Shown here: positions 52,749 to 63,988 of the stretch, one piece after another | How the letters are laid out: every line of letters begins with the position of its first letter | How positions within the stretch are numbered: position 1 is the first letter of the stretch | NCBI RefSeq assembly: GCF_051020975.1 | Contig: NW_027478167.1 | Location: 11,842,001 to 11,906,000, forward strand | DNA length: 64,000 nucleotides | Direction: 5' to 3' | From: Osmia lignaria lignaria | Lineage: Eukaryota > Arthropoda > Insecta > Hymenoptera > Megachilidae | Position numbers and translations under genes: made by a program | The notes under the pieces: model-generated | The model's input: only the letters and a program-made list of their open reading frames with translations | Database searches by the model: none | Told to the model about the DNA's origin: nothing

Positions 52749-53559
52749 TATCTCAAAGAAAGGGGCCACGGTGTTTCTGTATCTCTATTATGTTGGTGCG
52801 GCTTCGGAACTTTTAAATATCTTGATATATCTCGAGAACTACGCATCTGATCAAAAAATATCATAGAACATAAAAAGTAGGAAACTTAATTCGCTACAAA
52901 AAAGGTCTCTTAACATTTTGCCATAGCTCGCTTCGTTTCCGAGATATTTGCAGATTTATCTCAAGGGAAGGGGCCTAACGGACATATTTCGTGATATTTC
53001 TTCTTCTTGTTGTTCTTCTTCTGCACAGCTAAGCTGGAAGTGGCATTTGCAGCTCGCAATAGTGCAGAGTTATCTCAAAGAAAGGGGCCACGGTGTTTCT
53101 GTATCTCTATTATGTTGGTGCGGCTTCTTAACTTTTAAATATCTTGATATATCTCGAGAACTACGCATCTGATCAAAAAATATCATAGAACATAAAAAGT
53201 AGGAAACTCAATTCTCTACAAAAAAGGTCTCTTAACATTTTGCAATAGCTCGCTTCGTTTCCGAGATATTTGCAGAGCTATCTCAAAGAAAGGGGCCACG
53301 GTGTTTCTGTATCTCTATTATGTTGGTGCGGCTTCGGAACTTTTAAATATCTTGGTATATCTCGAGAACTACGCATCTGATCGAAAAATATCATACAACA
53401 TAAATTGTAGGAAACATAATTCTCTACAAAAAGGTCTCTTAACATTTTGCCATAGCTCGCTTCGTTTCCGAGATATTTGCAGATATATCTCAAGGGAAGG
53501 GGCCTGACGGACATATTTCGAGATATTTCTTCTTCTTGTTGTTCTTCTTCTGCACAGCT
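52749..53559 (+). repeat. 811-bp block carrying the deleted unit, copy 1
   Basis: Matches 55854-56664 at an offset of 3,105 bp (9 x 322 + 207). Differences seen: 53023 G against 56128 A, and 53386 A against 56491 G. Confidence 0.85.
53270..53476 (+). repeat. 207-bp internally deleted monomer, copy 1
   Basis: The unit begins normally (GAGATATTTGCAGA) and jumps at once to GAGCTATCTCAAAGAAAGG, which normally lies 114 bp further on. The removed part holds the CTT tract and the GCAGCTCGCAATAG site group. The junction falls in TGCAGA, present at both ends of the deletion. One A is also missing from the CTACAAAAAAGG run near 53428, giving 322 - 114 - 1 = 207. The GAGCTATC state matches the unit at 52626 (GTGCAGAGCTATC near 52741), a likely relative of the donor. 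Other private marks are CTTGGTATATC and GATCGAAAAAT. Confidence 0.9.
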
Positions 53560-55801
53560 AAGCTGGAAGTGGCATTTGCGGGTCGCACTAGTGCAGAGTT
53601 ATCTCAAAGAAAGGGGCCACGGTGTTTCTGTATCCCTATTATGTTGGTGCGGCTTCGGAACTTTTAAATATCTCGATATATCTCGAAAACCACGCTTCTG
53701 ATCAAAAAATATCATTGAACATAAATTGTAGGAAACATAATTCTCTACAAAAAACGTCTCTTAACATTTTGCCATAGCTCGCTTCGTTTCCGAGATATTT
53801 GCAGATTCAGCTCAAAGGAACTGGCCTGACGGACATATTTCGAGATATTTCTTCTTCTTGTTGTTCTTCCTCTGCACAGCTAAGCTGGAAGTGGCATTTG
53901 CAGCTCGCAATAGTGCAGAGTTATCTCAAAGAAAGGGGCCAGGGTGTTTCTGTATCTCTATTATGTTGGTGCGGCTTCGGAACTTTTAAATATCTTGATA
54001 TATCTCGAGAACTACGCATCTGATCAAAAAATATCATAGAACATAAAAAGTAGGAAACTTAATTCTCTACAAAAAAGGTCTCTTAACATTTTGCCATAGC
54101 TCGCTTCGTTTCCGAGATATTTGCAGATTTATCTCAAGGGAAGGGGCCTGACGGACATATTTCGAGATATTTCTTCTTCTTGTTGTTCTTCTTCTGCACA
54201 GCTAAGCTGGAAGTGGCATTTACAGCTCGCAATAGTGCCGAGTTATCTCAAAGAAAGGGGCCACGGTGTTTCTGTATCTCTATTATGTTGGTGCGGCTTC
54301 GGAACTTTTAAATATCTCGATATATCTCGAAAACTACGCTTCTAATCAAAAAATATCATAGAACATAAATTGTAGGAAACATAATTCTCTACAAAAAACG
54401 TCTCTTAACATTTTGCCATAGCTCGCTTCGTTTCCGAGATATTTGCAGATTCAGCTCAAAGGAACTGGCCTGTCGGACATATTTCGAGATATTTCTTCTT
54501 CTTGTTGTTCTTCCTCTGCACAGCTAAGCTGGAAGTGGCATTTGCAGCTCGCAATAGTGCAGAGTTATCTCAAAGAAAGGGGCCACGGTGTTTCTGTATC
54601 TCTATTATGTTGGTGCGGCTTCGGAACTTTTAAATATCTTGATATATCTCGAGAACTACGCATCTGATCAAAAAATATCATAGAACATAAAAAGTAGGAA
54701 ACTTAATTCTCTACAAAAAAGGTCTCTTATCATTTTGCCATAGCTCTCTTCGTTTCCGAGATATTTGCAGATTTATCTCAAGGGAAGGGGCCTGACGGAC
54801 ATATTTCGAGATATTTCTTCTTCTTGTTGTTCTTCTTCTGCACAGCTAAGCTGGAAGTGGCATTTGCAGCTCGCAATAGTGCAGAGTTATCTCAAAGAAA
54901 GGGGCCACGGTGTTTCTGTATCTCTATTATGTTGGTGCGGCTTCGGAACTTTTAAATATCTTGATATATCTCGAGAACTACGCATCTGATCAAAAAATAT
55001 CATAGAACATAAAAAGTAGGAAACTTAATTCGCTACAAAAAAGGTCTCTTAACATTTTGCCATAGCTCGCTTCGTTTCCGAGATATTTGCAGATTTATCT
55101 CAAGGGAAGGGGCCTAACGGACATATTTCGTGATATTTCTTCTTCTTGTTGTTCTTCTTCTGCACAGCTAAGCTGGAAGTGGCATTTGCAGCTCGCAATA
55201 GTGCAGAGTTATCTCAAAGAAAGGGGCCACGGTGTTTCTGTATCTCTATTATGTTGGTGCGGCTTCTTAACTTTTAAATATCTTGATATATCTCGAGAAC
55301 TACGCATCTGATCAAAAAATATCATAGAACATAAAAAGTAGGAAACTCAATTCTCTACAAAAAAGGTCTCTTAACATTTTGCAATAGCTCGCTTCGTTTC
55401 CGAGATATTTGCATATTTATCTCAAGGGAAGGGGCCTGACGGACATATTTCGAGATATTTCTTCTTCTTGTTGTTCTTCTTCTGCACAGCTAAGCTGGAA
55501 GTGGCATTTGCGGCTCGCACTAGTGCAGAGTTATCTCAAAGAAAGGGGCCACGGTGTTTCTGTATCTCTATTATGTTGGTGCGGCTTCGGAACTTTTAAA
55601 TATCTCGATATATCTCGAAAACTACGCTTCTGATCAAAAAATATCATAGAACATAAAAGGTAGGAAACTTAATTCTCTACAAAAAAGGTCTCTTAACATT
55701 TTGCCATAGCTCGCTTCGTTTCCGAGATATTTGCAGATTTATCTCAAGGGAAGGGGCCTAACGGACATATTTCGAGATATTTCTTCTTCTTGTTGTTCTT
55801 C
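53532..55801 (+). repeat. Block copied across the first 207-bp unit, copy 2
   Basis: Partner of 49461-51730. At 53684 and 54603 it has the states seen in the older copies (45427, 46346), not those at 49613 and 50532. Those two changes therefore arose after this copy separated, or the source was a sister copy. Confidence 0.84.
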
Positions 55802-55853
55802 CTCTGCACAGCTAAGCTGGAAGTGGCATTTGCAGCTCGCAATAGTGCAGAGT

Positions 55854-56664
55854 TATCTCAAAGAAAGGGGCCACGGTGTTTCTGTATCTCTATTATGTTG
55901 GTGCGGCTTCGGAACTTTTAAATATCTTGATATATCTCGAGAACTACGCATCTGATCAAAAAATATCATAGAACATAAAAAGTAGGAAACTTAATTCGCT
56001 ACAAAAAAGGTCTCTTAACATTTTGCCATAGCTCGCTTCGTTTCCGAGATATTTGCAGATTTATCTCAAGGGAAGGGGCCTAACGGACATATTTCGTGAT
56101 ATTTCTTCTTCTTGTTGTTCTTCTTCTACACAGCTAAGCTGGAAGTGGCATTTGCAGCTCGCAATAGTGCAGAGTTATCTCAAAGAAAGGGGCCACGGTG
56201 TTTCTGTATCTCTATTATGTTGGTGCGGCTTCTTAACTTTTAAATATCTTGATATATCTCGAGAACTACGCATCTGATCAAAAAATATCATAGAACATAA
56301 AAAGTAGGAAACTCAATTCTCTACAAAAAAGGTCTCTTAACATTTTGCAATAGCTCGCTTCGTTTCCGAGATATTTGCAGAGCTATCTCAAAGAAAGGGG
56401 CCACGGTGTTTCTGTATCTCTATTATGTTGGTGCGGCTTCGGAACTTTTAAATATCTTGGTATATCTCGAGAACTACGCATCTGATCGAAGAATATCATA
56501 CAACATAAATTGTAGGAAACATAATTCTCTACAAAAAGGTCTCTTAACATTTTGCCATAGCTCGCTTCGTTTCCGAGATATTTGCAGATATATCTCAAGG
56601 GAAGGGGCCTGACGGACATATTTCGAGATATTTCTTCTTCTTGTTGTTCTTCTTCTGCACAGCT
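55854..56664 (+). repeat. 811-bp block carrying the deleted unit, copy 2
   Basis: Partner of 52749-53559. It ends where GCTAAGCTGG (53560) becomes GCTTAACTGG (56665). Confidence 0.85.
56375..56581 (+). repeat. 207-bp internally deleted monomer, copy 2
   Basis: Same junction, same one-base loss and same private CTTGGTATATC as at 53270, with one further change (GATCGAAGAAT, 56491 G). The shared private sites show one deletion event followed by duplication, not two events. Confidence 0.9.
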
Positions 56665-57225
56665 TAACTGGAAGTGGCATTTACAGCTCGCAATAGTGCA
56701 GAGTTATCTCAAAGAAAGGGGCCACGGTGTTTCTGTATCTCTATTATGTTGGTGCGGCTTCGGAACTTTTAAATATCTTGATATATCTCGAGAACTTCGC
56801 ATCTGATCAAAAAATATCATAGAACATAAAAAGTAGGAAACCTAATTCTCTACAAAAAAGGTCTCTTAACATTTTGCCATAGCTCTCTTCGTTTCCGAGA
56901 TATTTGCAGATTTATCTCAAGGGAAGGGGCCTGACGGACATATTTCGAGATATTTCTTCTTCTTGTTGTTCTTCTTCTGCACAGCTAAGCTGGAAGTGGC
57001 ATTTGCGGCTCGCACTAGTGCAGAGTTATATCAAAGAACGGGGCCACGGTGTTTCTGTATCCCTATTATGTTGGTGCGGCTTCGGAACTTTTAAATATCT
57101 TGATATATCTCGAGAACTACGCTTCTGATCAAAAAATATCATAGAACATAAATTGTAGGAAACATAATTCTCTACAAAAAACGTCTCTTAACATTTTGCC
57201 ATAGCTCGCTTCGTTTCCGAGATAT

Positions 57226-57546
57226 TTGCAGATTCAGCTCAAAGGAACTGGCCTGACGGACATATTTCGAGATATTTCTTCTTCTTGTTGTTCTTCTTCT
57301 GCACAGCTAAGCTGGAAGTGGCATTTGCAGCTCGCAATAGTGCAGAGTTATCTCAAAGAAAGGGGCCACGGTGTTTCTGTATCTCTATTATGTTGGTGCG
57401 GCTTCGGAACTTTTAAATATCTTGATATATCTCGAGAACTACGCGTCTGATCAAAAAATATCATAGAACATAAAAAGTAGGAAGCTTAATTCTCTACAAA
57501 AAAGTCTGGTAACATTTTGCCATAGCTCGCTTCGTTTCCGAGATAT
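57226..57546 (+). repeat. 321-bp monomer (one-base deletion)
   Basis: The next unit starts at 57547, one base early. The loss is near 57500, where CTACAAAAAAGTCTGGTAAC replaces the usual A-run, GGTCTCTTAAC form. No other unit in the window has it. Confidence 0.9.
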
Positions 57547-58325
57547 TTGCAGATTTATCTCAAGGGAAGGGGCCTAACGGACATATTTCGAGATATTTCT
57601 TCTTCTTGTTGTTCTTCTTCTGCACAGCTAAACTGGAAGTGGCATTTCCAGCTCGCAATAGTGCAGAGTTATCTCAAAGAGAGGGGCCACGGTGTTTCTG
57701 TATCTCTATTATGTTGGTGCGGCTTCTTAACTTTTAAATATCTTGATATATCTCGAGAACTACGCATCTGATCAAAAAATTTCATAGAACATAAAAAGTA
57801 GGAAACTCAATTCTCTACAAAAAAGGTCTCTTAACATTTTGCAATAGCTCGCTTCGTTTCCGAGATATTTGCAGATTTATCTCAAGGGAAGGGGCCTGAC
57901 GGACATATTTCGAGATATTTCTTCTTCTTGTTGTTCTTCTTCTGCACAGCTAAGCTGGAAGTGGCATTTCCAGCTCGCAATAGTGCAGAGTTATCTCAAA
58001 GAGAGGGGCCACGGTGTTTCTGTATCTCTATTATGTTGGTGCGGCTTCTTAACTTTTAAATATCTTGATATATCTCGAGAACTACGCATCTGATCAAAAA
58101 ATTTCATAGAACATAAAAAGTAGGAAACTCAATTCTCTACAAAAATGGTCTCTTAACATTTTGCAATAGCTCGCTTGGTTTCCGAGATATTTGCAGATTT
58201 ATCTCAAGGGAAGGGGCCTGACGGACATATTTCGAGATATTTCTTCTTCTTGTTGTTCTTCTTCTGCACAGCTAAACTGGAAGTGGCATTTCCAGCTCGC
58301 AATAGTGCAGAGTTATCTCAAAGAG

Positions 58326-59008
58326 AGGGGCCACGGTGTTTCTGTATCTCTATTATGTTGGTGCGGCTTCGGAACTTTTAAATATCTTGATATATCTCGA
58401 GAACTACGCATCTGATCAAAAAATACCATAGAACATAAAAAGTAGGAAACTTAATTCTCTACACATAAGGTCTCTTAACATTTTGCCATAGCTCGCTTCG
58501 TTTCCGAGATATTTGCAGATTTATCTCAAGGGAAGGGGCCTGACGGACATATTTCGAGATATTTCTTCTTCTTGTTGTTCTTCTTCTGCACAGCTAAGCT
58601 GGAAGTGGCATTTGCAGCTCGCAATAGTGCAGAGTTATCTCAAAGAAAGGGGCCACGGTGTTTCTGTATCTCTATTATGTTGGTGCGGCTTCGGAACTTT
58701 TAAATATCTTGATATATCTCGAAAACTACGCTTCTGATCAAAAAATATCATAGAACATAAATTGTAGGAAACATAATTCTCTACAAAAAACGACTCTTAA
58801 CATTTTGCCATAGCTCGCTTCGTTTCCGAGATATTTGCCGATTTATCTCAAGGGAAGGGGCCTGACGGACATATTTCGAGATATTTCTTCTTCTTGTTGT
58901 TCTTCTTCTGCACAGCTAAGCTGGAAGTGGCATTTGCAGCTCGCAATTGTGCAGAGTTATCTCAAAGAGAGGGGCCACGGTGTTTCTGTATCTCTATTAT
59001 GTTGGTGC
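58326..59008 (+). repeat. Nine-unit period at right end, segment A copy 1
   Basis: Matches 61225-61907 at an offset of 2,899 bp (9 x 322 + 1, because a 323-bp unit lies between). Shared markers are AATACCATAG, CTACACATAAGG and TTTGCCGATTTATC. At least three differences are present, so this pair is more diverged than those in the core. Confidence 0.75.
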
Positions 59009-60287
59009 GGCTTCGGAACTTTTGAATATCTTGATATATCTCGGGAACTACGAATCTGATCAGAAAATATCATAAAAGATAAAAAGTAGGAAACTTAATT
59101 CTCTACAAAAAAGGTCTCTTAACATTTTGCCATAGCTCGCTTCGTTTCCGAGATATTTGCAGATTTATCTCAAGGTAAGGGGCCTGGCGGACATATTTCG
59201 AGATATTTCTTCTTCTTGTTGTTCTTCTTCTGCACAGCTAAGCTGGAAGAGGCATTTGCAGCTCGCAATAGTGCATAGCTATCTGAAAGAAAGGGGCCAC
59301 GGTGTTTCTGTATCTCTATTATGTTGGTGCGGCTTCGGAACTTTTAAATATCTTGATATATCTCGAGAACTACGCATCTGATCAAAAAATATCATAGAAC
59401 ATAAAAAGTAGGAAACTTAATTCGCTACAAAAAAGGTCTCTTAACATTTTGCCATAGCTCGCTTCGTTTCCGAGATATTTGCAGATTTATCTCAAGGGAA
59501 GGGGCCTGACGGACATATTTCGAGATATTTCTTCTTCTTGTTGTTCTTCTTCTGCACAGCTAAGCTGGAAGTGGCATTTGCAGCTCGCAATAGTGCAGAG
59601 TTATCTCAAAGAAAGGGGCCACGGTGTTTCTGTATCTCTATTATGTTGGTGCGGCTTCTTAACTTTTAAATATCTTGATATATCTCGAGAACTACGCATC
59701 TGATCAAAAAATTTCATAGAACATAAAAAGTAGGAAACTCAATTCTCTACAAAAAAGGTCTCTTAACATTTTGCAATAGCTCGCTTCGTTTCCGAGATAT
59801 TTGCAGATTTATCTCAAGGGAAGGGGCCTGACGGACATATTTCGAGATATTTCTTCTTCTTGTTGTTCTTCTTCTGCACAGCTAAGCTGGAAGTGGCATT
59901 TGCGGCTCGCACTAGTGCAGAGTTATCTCAAAGAGAGGGGCCACGGTGTTTCTGTATCTCTATTATGTTGGTGCGGCTTCGGAACTTTTAAATATCTTGA
60001 TATATCTCGAGAACTACGAATCTGGTCAGAAAATATCATAGAACATAAAAAGTAGGAAACTTAATCCTCTACAAAAAGGGTCTCTTATCATTTTGCCATA
60101 GCTCTCTTCGTTTCCGAGATATTTGGAGATTTATCTCAAGGGAAGGGGCCTGACGGACATATTTCGAGATATTTCTTCTTCTTGTTGTTCTTCTTCTGCA
60201 CAGCTAAGCTGGAAGTGGCATTTGCAGCTCGCAATAGTGCAGAGTTATCTCAAAGAAAGGGGCCACGGTGTTTCTGTATCTCTATTG

Positions 60288-61101
60288 TGTTGGTGCGGCT
60301 TCGGAACTTTTAAATATCTTGATATATCTCGAGAACTACGCATCTGATCAAAAAATATCATAGAACATAAAACGTAGGAAACTTAATTCTCTACAAAAAA
60401 GGTCTCTTAACATTTTGCCATAGCTCGCTTCGTTTCCGAGATATTTGCAGATATATCTCAAGGGAAGGGGCCTGACGGACATATTTCGAGATATTTCTTC
60501 TTCTTGTTTTTCTTCTTCTGCACAGCTATGCTGGAAGTGGCATTTGCAGCTCGCAATAGTGCAGAGTTATCTCAAAGAGAGGGGCCACGGTGTTTCTGTA
60601 TCTCTATTATGTTGGTGCGGCTTCGGAACTTTTAAATATCTTGATATATCTCGAGAACTACGAATCTGGTCAGAAAATATCATAGAACATAAAAAGTAGG
60701 AAACTTAATCCTCTACAAAAAGGGTCTCTTATCATTTTGCCATAGCTCTCTTCGTTTCCGAGATATTTGGAGATTTATCTCAAGGGAAGGGGCCTGACGG
60801 ACATATTTCGAGATATTCCTTCTTCTTGTTGTTCTTCTTCTGCACAGCTAAGCTGGAAGTGGCATTTGCAGCTCGCAATAGTGCAGAGTTATCTCAAAGA
60901 AAGGGGCCACGGTGTTTCTGTATCTCTTATTGTGTTGGTGCGGCTTCGGAACTTTTTAATATCTTGATATATCTCGAGAACTACGCATCTGATCAAAAAA
61001 TATCATAGAAGATAAAAAGTAGGAAACTTAATTCTCTACAAAAAAGGTTTCTGAACATTTTCCCATAGCTGGCATCGTTTCCAAGATATTTGCAGATTTA
61101 T
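60288..61101 (+). repeat. Nine-unit period at right end, segment B copy 1
   Basis: Matches 63187-64000 at the same 2,899-bp offset, and probably continues past the window. Shared markers are AAACGTAGG, CTTGTTTTTC, GCTATGCTGG, GAATCTGGTCAG, CTCTTATCATTTTGCC, TTTGGAGATTT and CTCTTATTGTG. Differences seen: 60818 C against 63717 T, and 61053 G against 63952 T. Confidence 0.82.
60767..61089 (+). repeat. 323-bp monomer (one-base insertion), copy 1
   Basis: The unit has CTCTTATTGTG in place of CTCTATTGTG or CTCTATTATG, a net gain of one T near 60927. It also has ACTTTTTAATATC in place of ACTTTTAAATATC. The unit at 60123 has the uninserted CTATTGTG state and is a plausible parental type. Confidence 0.9.
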
Positions 61102-61224
61102 CTCAAGGGAAGGGGCCTGACGGACATATTCCGAGATATTTCTTCTTCTTGTTGTTCCTCTTCTGCACAGCTAAGCTGGAAGTGGCATTTCCAGCTCGCA
61201 ATCGTGCAGAGTTATCTCAAAGAA

Positions 61225-61907
61225 AGGGGCCACGGTGTTTCTGTATCTCTATTATGTTGGTGCGGCTTCGGAACTTTTAAATATCTTGATATATCTCGAG
61301 AACTACGCATCTGATCAAAAAATACCATAGAACATAAAAAGTAGGAAACTTAATTCTCTACACATAAGGTCTCTTAACATTTTGCCATAGCTCGCTTCGT
61401 TTCCGAGATATTTGCAGATTTATCTCAAGGGAAGGGGCCTGACGGACATATTTCGAGATATTTCTTCTTCTTGTTGTTCTTCTTCTGCACAGCTAAGCTG
61501 GAAGTGGCATTTGCAGCTCGCAATAGTGCAGAGTTATCTCAAAGAAAGGGGCCACGGTGTTTCTGTATCTCTATTATGTTGGTGCGGCTTCGGAACTTTT
61601 AAATATCTTGATATATCTCGAAAACTACGCTTCTGATCAAAAAATATCATAGCACATAAATTGTAGGAAACATAATTCTCTACAAAAAACGTCTCTTAAC
61701 ATTTTGCCATAGCTCGCTTCGTTTCCGAGATATTTGCCGATTTATCTCAAGGGAAGGGGCCTGACGGACATATTTCGAGATATTTCTTCTTCTTGTTGTT
61801 CTTCTTCTGCACAGCTAAGCTGGAAGTGGCATTTGCAGCTCGCAATAGTGCAGAGTTATCTCAAAGAGAGGGGCCACGGTGTTTCTGTATCTCTATTATG
61901 TTGGTGC
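61225..61907 (+). repeat. Nine-unit period at right end, segment A copy 2
   Basis: Partner of 58326-59008. It ends at GTGCAGCTTCGGAGC (61908 A). Confidence 0.75.
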
Positions 61908-63665
61908 AGCTTCGGAGCTTTTAGATATCTTGATATATCTCGAGAACTACGCATCTGATCAAAAAATATCATAGAACGTGAAAAGTAGGAAACTTAATTC
62001 TCTACAAAAAAGGTCTCTTAACGTTTTGCAATAGCTCGCTTCGTTTCCGAGATATTTGCAGATTTATCTCAAGGGAAGGGTCCTGACGGACATATTTCGA
62101 GATATTTCTTCTTCTTGTTGTTCTTCTTCTGCACAGCTAAACTGGAAGTGGCATTTCCAGCTCGCAATAGTGCAGAGTTATCCCAAAGAAAGGGGCCACG
62201 GTGTTTCTGTATCTCTATTATGTTGGTGCGGCTTCGGAACTTTTAAATATCTCGATATATCTCGAAAACTACGCTTCTGATCAAAAAATATCATAGAACA
62301 TAAATTGTAGGAAACATAATTCTCTACAAAAAAGGTCTCTTAACATTTTGCCATAGCTCGCTTCGTTTCCGAGATATTTGCAGATTTATCTCAAGGGAAG
62401 GGTCCTGATGGACATATTTCGAGATATTTCTTCTTCTTGTTGTTCTTCTTCTGCACAGCTAAACTGGAAGTGGCATTTGCAGCTCGCAATAGTGCAGAGT
62501 TATCGCAAAGAAAGGGGCCACGGTGTTTCTGTATCTCTATTATGTTGGTGCGGCTTCGGAACTTTTAAATATCTTGATATATCTCGAGAACTACGCCTCT
62601 GATCGAAAAATATCATAGAACATAAAAAGTAGGAAACTTAATTCTCTACAAAAAAGGTCTCTTAACATTTTGCCGTAGCTCGCTTCGTTTCCGAGATATT
62701 TGCAGATTTATCTCAAGGGAAGGGGCCTGACGGACATATTTCGAAATATTTCTTATTCTTGTTGTTCTTCTTCTGCACAGCTAAGCTGGAAGTGGCATTT
62801 GCAGCTCGCAATAGTGCAGAGTTATCTCAAAGAAAGGGGCCACGGTGTTTCTGTACCTCTATTATGTTGGTGCGGCTTCGGAACTTTTAAATACCTTGAT
62901 ATATCTCGAGAACTACGCCTCTGATCGAAAAATATCATAGAACATAAAAAGTAGGAAGCTTAATCCTCTACAAAAAGGGTCTCTTATCATTTTGCCATAG
63001 CTCTCTTCGTTTCCGAGATATTTGGAGATTTATCTCAAGGGAAGGGGCCTGACGGACATATTTCGAGATATTTCTTCTTCTTGTTGTTCTTCTTCTGCAC
63101 AGCTAAGCTGGAAGTGGCATTTGCGGCTCGCAATAGTGCAGAGTTATCTCAACGAAAGGGGCCACGGTGTTTCTGTATCTCTATTATGTTGGTGCGGCTT
63201 CGGAACTTTTAAATATCTTGATATATCTCGAGAACTACGCATCTGATCAAAAAATATCATAGAACATAAAACGTAGGAAACTTAATTCTCTACAAAAAAG
63301 GTCTCTTAACATTTTGCCATAGCTCGCTTCGTTTCCGAGATATTTGCAGATATATCTCAAGGGAAGGGGCCTGACGGACATATTTCGAGATATTTCTTCT
63401 TCTTGTTTTTCTTCTTCTGCACAGCTATGCTGGAAGTGGCATTTGCAGCTCGCAATAGTGCAGAGTTATCTCAAAGAGAGGGGCCACGGTGTTTCTGTAT
63501 CTCTATTATGTTGGTGCGGCTTCGGAACTTTTAAATATCTTGATATATCTCGAGAACTACGAATCTGGTCAGAAAATATCATAGAACATAAAAAGTAGGA
63601 AACTTAATCCTCTACAAAAAGGGTCTCTTATCATTTTGCCATAGCTCTCTTCGTTTCCGAGATAT

Positions 63666-63988
63666 TTGGAGATTTATCTCAAGGGAAGGGGCCTGACGGA
63701 CATATTTCGAGATATTTCTTCTTCTTGTTGTTCTTCTTCTGCACAGCTAAGCTGGAAGTGGCATTTGCAGCTCGCAATAGTGCAGAGTTATCTCAAAGAA
63801 AGGGGCCACGGTGTTTCTGTATCTCTTATTGTGTTGGTGCGGCTTCGGAACTTTTTAATATCTTGATATATCTCGAGAACTACGCATCTGATCAAAAAAT
63901 ATCATAGAAGATAAAAAGTAGGAAACTTAATTCTCTACAAAAAAGGTTTCTTAACATTTTCCCATAGCTGGCATCGTTTCCAAGATAT
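63666..63988 (+). repeat. 323-bp monomer (one-base insertion), copy 2
   Basis: Carries the same insertion and the same ACTTTTTAATATC change as the unit at 60767, as part of the 2,899-bp duplication. Confidence 0.9.

Larger units (their letters stand above)
140..53269 (+). repeat. Length-invariant core: 165 consecutive 322-bp monomers
   Basis: Every unit start in this interval lies at 140 + 322n (n = 0 to 164), so no unit has a net insertion or deletion. Variation is almost entirely substitutional. Two site groups dominate: GCAGCTCGCAATAG versus GCGGCTCGCACTAG, and CTTGATATATCTCGAGAAC versus CTCGATATATCTCGAAAAC. All four combinations occur. For example Q/E-like units are at 3360, R/K-like at 4004, R/E-like at 4326 and Q/K-like at 14630, naming them by the residues an open frame would encode. 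The combinations show that units are mosaics. Confidence 0.93.

Noticed and set aside
53270..53476. Insertion of foreign DNA at the irregular unit
   Set aside because: Every base of the 207-bp unit aligns to the normal monomer; the irregularity is a loss, not a gain.
53278..53514. Longer reverse frame (78 codons) over the 207-bp unit, repeated at 56383-56619
   Set aside because: It is created by the deletion joining two parts of the satellite in a new frame, and is duplicated with the block. There is no independent coding signal.
140..63866. Forward open frames of 60-87 codons, one per unit, as protein genes
   Set aside because: Those I checked start at TTG or GTG with no ATG start, several units have stops, the frame is not compatible with 322-bp periodicity, and the predicted serine/cysteine-rich stretch is simply the CTT/GTT tract translated.
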